Below, in pieces: positions 60,819 to 64,000 of a stretch of 64,000 bases of DNA. The DNA is from Acidimicrobiales bacterium. GTDB taxonomy: Bacteria > Actinomycetota > Acidimicrobiia > Acidimicrobiales > SZUA-35. The DNA is taken from assembly GCA_028285495.1 (NCBI GenBank), contig JANQPB010000011.1, forward strand, positions 32,270-96,269, written 5' to 3'. Position 1 is the first letter of the stretch. Each line of letters starts with the position of its first letter. The notes below the pieces were generated by a model, which saw only the letters and a program-made list of their open reading frames with translations, searched no databases and had not been told where the DNA came from. The position numbers were made by a program, and so were the translations under genes.

Positions 60819-60853
60819 TGCCCCAACTGTGCCCGTAGCAACCGACAACAATC
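60819..60853 (+). other. Right-arm boxes before core copy 2
   Basis: GTGCCC with T at 60819 and 60830, 124 and 113 bp before the core, followed by GTAGCAACCGACAACAATCG. Confidence 0.65.
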
Positions 60854-60942
60854 GCACCGCAAGGGGCTGAGAGGTAGCGCCCTGGAGCGCCGAACCCGCT
60901 CTGAAAGCGACATGCAGCCATCTCGGACTCAGACGTCGAGTT

Positions 60943-60986
60943 CTTCCCAAGCTGCATACGCGAGTTCGATTCTCGTCACCCGCTCA
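60943..60986 (+). repeat. tRNA-Gly 3' fragment, core copy 2 (diverged)
   Basis: Matches the 44-bp core with three changes. Two of them are a paired swap in the T stem: GGGAG/CTCCT becomes GCGAG/CTCGT, so base pairing is kept. It is preceded by CGTCGAGTT as in the other copies. Confidence 0.92.
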
Positions 60987-61050
60987 AGCCTGTGACCAGG
61001 GCAAACGTCACCTCCAGCTGCTCTGACGAGCCTCCGACGCCCAAGCCTTG

Positions 61051-61089
61051 TGCCCTTCCGTGCCCGTAGATCGAGAACGGTCGAGAAGG
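61051..61089 (+). other. Left-arm boxes after core copy 2
   Basis: TGCCC at 61051 and 61061 (+65, +75), then GAGAAC (61073) and GAGAAGG (61083). Confidence 0.65.
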
Positions 61090-61177
61090 CGGGGAGCCAG
61101 CGAGACGGGATCAGCGTGAGAGCTGAGTACCTCATCGGCCGGCGGACCGTGTCACCGAGTCGGACTATCATGATGGT

Positions 61178-61363
61178 GTGCAAGTCGAGACGTTGGAGCA
61201 GATGGCCGAGCGGCTGGGCTGGAGTCCAGAGCGCCTGGCCGAAGCTCGTGCGCGGCTCGCCGAGCCCCGACCGTCCAAGATCAGCGACCGAGACCACGCC
61301 CGGGCCAAAGCGCTGTCGGACTCAGTTGGCGAGACCCGCCGCTCCCTCGACGAAGCTTCCTGA
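61178..61363 (+). CDS. Cassette 3: small helical protein, antitoxin-like position
   Basis: 61 residues (MQVETLEQMAERLGWSPERL onward), helical and charged, with no known domain. The GTG is exactly 6 nt after TATCAT (61166-61171), so the cassette has its own leaderless promoter. The stop is three bases before the next start. Its position and size are like an antitoxin; that is inference. Confidence 0.6.
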   Translation: MQVETLEQMAERLGWSPERLAEARARLAEPRPSKISDRDHARAKALSDSVGETRRSLDEAS

Positions 61364-61366
61364 GGA

Positions 61367-61666
61367 GTGACAGCTCCCGACTGGCAGGCGCTCCGCGTCG
61401 TGCTGAACGACCGGGCAGCCATCTTCTCCGAGAGCTTCCCGGGAGCGCTCACCGAGCTAGGACCGGAGGCGGTCGAGAGCTTCACCCACCAAGAGGCGCA
61501 GGGCGTGATGTACATCTTCGCTGGCGCCTGGCCGACACTTGGTAGAGATCCAAGCGACTCAGCGACGCGCTTCGTGTACCTAGCCATCGGCAGCCTGGCC
61601 TATCGACTCCGCGGCGTCGAGTTGGCCGCTGGAGCGATTGTCGTCGACGACATCGTGAGCCTCTAA
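61367..61666 (+). CDS. Cassette 3: unknown small protein, second gene of pair
   Basis: 99 residues starting at GTG 61367, three bases after the previous stop. FSESFPGALTELGPEAVESF and MYIFAGAWPTLGRDPSDSAT suggest an alpha/beta protein. No family was recognised and no catalytic motif stands out. It is probably cotranslated with the 61-residue gene. Confidence 0.6.
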   Translation: MTAPDWQALRVVLNDRAAIFSESFPGALTELGPEAVESFTHQEAQGVMYIFAGAWPTLGRDPSDSATRFVYLAIGSLAYRLRGVELAAGAIVVDDIVSL

Positions 61667-61718
61667 GGCTCGGGCGCCACGACGGCGGGGCCACGCGTCC
61701 GCAGGGGTTTCGATCCCG

Positions 61719-61753
61719 TGCCCGATCTGTGCCCGTAGCAGCCGGGAACAACC
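61719..61753 (+). other. Right-arm boxes before core copy 3
   Basis: GTGCCC with T at 61719 and 61730, 125 and 114 bp before the core, followed by GTAGCAGCCGGGAACAACCG. Confidence 0.65.
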
Positions 61754-61843
61754 GGGTTCGGCGGCGGCTCACGGGCACTCGGAGCTACCAGTGGAGCCGC
61801 CACACGAGCGGAATCGAGGGCTGGTCGCCGCACGCGTCGAGTT

Positions 61844-61887
61844 CTTCCCAAGCTGAATACGGGAGTTCGATTCTCCTCACCCGCTCA
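61844..61887 (+). repeat. tRNA-Gly 3' fragment, core copy 3
   Basis: 44 bp identical to the tRNA core, preceded by CGTCGAGTT. It ends cassette 3. What follows may be a fourth cassette or ordinary flanking DNA. Confidence 0.95.
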
Positions 61888-61951
61888 AGCCTGCGAATAG
61901 GGAAGACGCCTCGTTCAAAGTCGTTGGAGACCGTCTTGGCGGAGGCTTCAC

Positions 61952-61990
61952 TGCCCGCCACCGCCCGTGGATCGGGAACGAGTGAGAAGG
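61952..61990 (+). other. Left-arm boxes after core copy 3
   Basis: TGCCC at 61952, a one-base variant CGCCC at 61962 (+65, +75), then GGGAAC (61974) and GAGAAGG (61984). Confidence 0.55.
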
Positions 61991-62159
61991 GCGTCTCGGA
62001 CCCGAGGTCTTCAGGCGGAACCTCGGTGCCGGCCCGGCGGCTCCACCCATCGGCCCGGGTTGCGAAGCGATCCGAGCCCCTGGGACGTTCCACACTCCGT
62101 TGGTTCGAGATGACCCACGTCGGCCGCGGATTCGACGACGAAGCTGTCGTCGCGGTGGA

Positions 62160-62640
62160 TCAGCTGCGTGAGCGCACCGCTGGCACTCCATCGTCGAGCA
62201 GTGTCGGCCAGCTCGCCTCGACGGTTGCGTCGCCGAGGATCGTGGGCAGAAGGTCGACGGTGACGCCACCATGGGCGACGGCGATCAGGGACGCCGTTCC
62301 TCCCCGGCACCGCTGACTGAGCGCTTCCAGTAATCGGGCTCCCGCTGCTCTCGAAGAGTCACCAACCATTGGCACGTCGTCCCGATCTGCCGTGGCCTGC
62401 CGCCACTCCCGGACGAAGGTGTCGAAGTCCGTCTCCCCGTCCCAGTTCATCCTCTCGGCCAGTCGATCGTCGACCTCGATCTGGAGTCCGAGGACGTGAG
62501 CCCGTTCGAGCGACGGTCTGGGCCAGGGTCTGGCGAGACATGCGCACGACAAGCGACGTCGGGATGGCCACCGGCGGGCGTGCCCGACAAGTCGGGGTCT
62601 GCGCTGGCGCCGGATGGGCCCGCTGTCGTGGTGCACATGG
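62160..62640 (-). pseudogene. Decayed histidine phosphatase (phosphoglycerate-mutase family)
   Basis: The C-terminal part is in one frame, with LQIEVDDRLAERMNWDGETD and the second-histidine motif LIAVAHGGVTVDLLPTIL. The N-terminal part is split over three frames: HVHHDSGP, ADPDLSGTPAGGHPD and SLVVRMSRQTLAQTVART, which in order make the normal family sequence. The LVRHG start has also eroded. So at least two frameshifts have inactivated it. It lies after the last tRNA core copy. Confidence 0.65.
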
Positions 62641-62677
62641 GCCTCAAGAGCGGTGTCGCCCGGCCGACGAGGGACCC

Positions 62678-64000
62678 ATGAACTCTCGACTTCGCGCTCG
62701 TCGTCGTGCTGGGGCTGCGTTGACCTGCCTTCTGTTGGTCGCAGGCCTGCTGACGGTCGTGTCATCGCCGGCGTCCGCTTCGACTGCCGAAGTATCAACC
62801 GATGGCACGGTGACGGGGACACCGGGTTCGACCATGTTCCCGTTCGCTGATGCGGTCATCTCCGGCTCGGGCACGATGGACGGGATCACCATCCGAGTGG
62901 CCAACGGCTTCAACTCGACGATCGATCGGATGTCGACGAGTGGTTCGCATGCCGGGATCACGGTGACCTACACGATCGGTACCGGACTGTTGCGGCTCCG
63001 GGGAACGGCGTCGACGGCTGCCTACCAGGCCGCACTGCGTGATGTGACGTACACCCAGACCAGCACCACTCAGGGCAGCCGGACCTTCATCGTGGTCGCG
63101 GGGACTGCGATCTACCTGCCGGATACCGGCAACCTCTACCAGTACATCAACACCGGGTCGAACATCACCTGGACCACAGCCCGAGCAGCTGCGCTGGCGC
63201 AAACCTTCGGGACCTACGGAGGCCACCTGGCCAACATCTCGTCCCAGGTGGAGAACGACGTTGCCCTGGCCGAGCTGACCGGCAACACATGGATCGGTGC
63301 CTCCGACGAAGCGGTCGAGGGAGAATGGCGGTGGATGGATGGCCCCGAAGCGGGTCAGCAGTTCTGGCAGGGAGGCAACGCTGGTAGCGGCGGCGTTCCC
63401 GTCGGGGGCCTCTACAACAACTGGCAGAGCCCCGAGCCGAACAACGCCGGCGGCGAGGACTATGCCCACATGTTCTCCGGTAGCGGCGAGTGGAACGACT
63501 ACCCCAATTCGTTGAGCGTCACCGGCTATCTCGTTGAGTACGAAGTTGATGACATCGGGACGGTCGCCAGCCTCGTTCGTCTCCTCATCGGCACCGATAC
63601 CGACAGTGACGGCGTGCCCGACGGCGACGAGACCAGCCAAGGCACCGACCCCAACGACCCTGACGACTATCTCGACACCGATGGCGACGGCGTACCGGAC
63701 TCAGTCGAGGTCGCCGACGGCACCGATCCGAACAACCCGTCCGATGCCACCGACTCCGATGGCGATGGTCTCTCGGACTATCAAGAGGGCCGGCTGGGAT
63801 CGAGCCCGCTGAGCGGCGATTCCGACGGCGACGGCGTCGGGGACGGGACCGAGGTGGCCGCAGGCTCGGACCCGACCGATGCGGCCAGCTTCCCCGACGC
63901 AGACGGCGACGAGGTCCCAGACTCGACCGAGACCAGCCAAGGCACCGACCCCAACGACCCAAACGACTTCACCGACACCGACAACGACGGCGTACCCGAC
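62678..64000 (+). CDS. Secreted C-type lectin / thrombospondin type-3 repeat protein (3' end outside window)
   Basis: 441 residues are visible from the ATG at 62678; the frame stays open to the last base. Signal peptide TCLLLVAGLLTVVSSPASAS. A beta-sandwich stretch (GITVTYTIGTGLLRLRGTAS, ALRDVTYTQTS) is followed by a C-type lectin-like domain with TWIGASDEAVEGEWRWMDG, the EPN sugar/calcium motif in WQSPEPNNAGGED, and the WND motif in GEWNDYP. Acidic thrombospondin type-3 repeats follow, each like DTDGDGVPDSVE or DSDGDGLSDYQE with GTDPNDP. It is likely a calcium-binding surface adhesin. The lectin domain lacks the usual disulfide cysteines. Base composition looks lower in GC than in the main genome. 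Confidence 0.85.
   Translation, partial: MNSRLRARRRAGAALTCLLLVAGLLTVVSSPASASTAEVSTDGTVTGTPGSTMFPFADAVISGSGTMDGITIRVANGFNSTIDRMSTSGSHAGITVTYTIGTGLLRLRGTASTAAYQAALRDVTYTQTSTTQGSRTFIVVAGTAIYLPDTGNLYQYINTGSNITWTTARAAALAQTFGTYGGHLANISSQVENDVALAELTGNTWIGASDEAVEGEWRWMDGPEAGQQFWQGGNAGSGGVPVGGLYNNWQSPEPNNAGGEDYAHMFSGSGEWNDYPNSLSVTGYLVEYEVDDIGTVASLVRLLIGTDTDSDGVPDGDETSQGTDPNDPDDYLDTDGDGVPDSVEVADGTDPNNPSDATDSDGDGLSDYQEGRLGSSPLSGDSDGDGVGDGTEVAAGSDPTDAASFPDADGDEVPDSTETSQGTDPNDPNDFTDTDNDGVPD

Noticed and set aside
59432..61887. Three extra tRNA-Gly genes
   Set aside because: Only the 3' 44 bp are present at each place; the 5' acceptor strand, D arm and half of the anticodon stem are missing, so none can fold as a tRNA.
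58558..61887. Integron with gene cassettes
   Set aside because: No IntI-type integrase or attC-like folded sites are seen; the repeated core is a tRNA 3' end, which points to a tRNA-targeting integrase.

Overview
The window reads as a chromosomal segment of a high-GC actinobacterium, most likely from the class Acidimicrobiia (Ilumatobacter-like). This is an inference from very high GC, frequent GTG starts, many transcripts that appear to start at the start codon, a coenzyme-F420-associated gene trio, an EtfD-type membrane Fe-S oxidoreductase, an OmpATb-like protein, long-form SerA and DUF2510/AIM24 proteins. No taxonomic marker gene lies inside the window.

Layout. 1-1.3 kb: sulfate activation (3' end of cysN, then cysC). 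1.35-7.2 kb: LCP cell-wall ligase, a zinc-ribbon protein coupled to an EssC-like protein without ATPase domains, an O-methyltransferase, an FrhB-like Fe-S flavoprotein and a small lipoprotein. 7.2-7.6 kb: a gene-free repeat array bounded by long inverted repeats. 7.6-11.5 kb: UdgB glycosylase, the MSMEG_4193/DUF3090/SCO1664 trio and a malate/lactate dehydrogenase. 11.7-14.3 kb: a BON-OmpA envelope protein and an NDQ-motif (sodium-pump type) rhodopsin overlapping an NTF2-like gene. 14.4-18.9 kb: amidase, UvrD-type helicase, AlkA. 19-21.1 kb: an ArsR-methyltransferase regulator with a near-consensus promoter and an AT-rich putative operator, followed by metF. 21.2-25.2 kb: D-threonine-aldolase-like enzyme, FAD oxidoreductase, MutM, MarR. 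25.3-28 kb: DUF2520, panC, panB. 28-33.5 kb: RNB ribonuclease, AIM24, S9 peptidase, lipoprotein. 33.7-35.8 kb: Ada-AlkA fusion and Ogt. 35.9-48.8 kb: HAD phosphatase, MarR, Ppx/GppA, PrmA, several secreted or membrane proteins, a lytic transglycosylase, an APH-like kinase, an HExxH protein and PII. 49-58.4 kb: EtfD-like protein, esterase, PPOX flavoprotein, dcd, an ECF41 sigma factor coupled to an FAD oxidoreductase, serA and serB.

58.5-64 kb is different. A tRNA-Gly(CCC) gene is followed by three tandem partial copies of its 3' half. They divide the DNA into small cassettes with no visible integrase. Each of the three closed cassettes carries one two-gene module: a toxin-antitoxin-like pair, a DUF433-type antitoxin with a frameshifted PIN-like toxin, and an unknown pair. 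Every junction is flanked by TGCCC double boxes at almost invariant distances (+65/+75 bp on one side, about -113/-124 bp on the other). This is the geometry expected of integrase arm sites around a tRNA core. After the last junction come a decayed histidine phosphatase and a large secreted protein with a C-type lectin domain and thrombospondin type-3 repeats that runs off the window.

By function the window links sulfur assimilation and methionine-cycle methylation (cysNC, SahR-like regulator, metF), pantothenate synthesis (panB, panC, a DUF2520 reductase candidate), serine synthesis (serB, serA), base-excision and alkylation repair (udgB, alkA, ada-alkA, ogt, mutM), fatty-acid electron transfer (EtfD-like) and light-driven ion transport. 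Regulation looks mostly leaderless: about twenty genes have a TANNNT-type -10 box 6-8 nt before the start codon.
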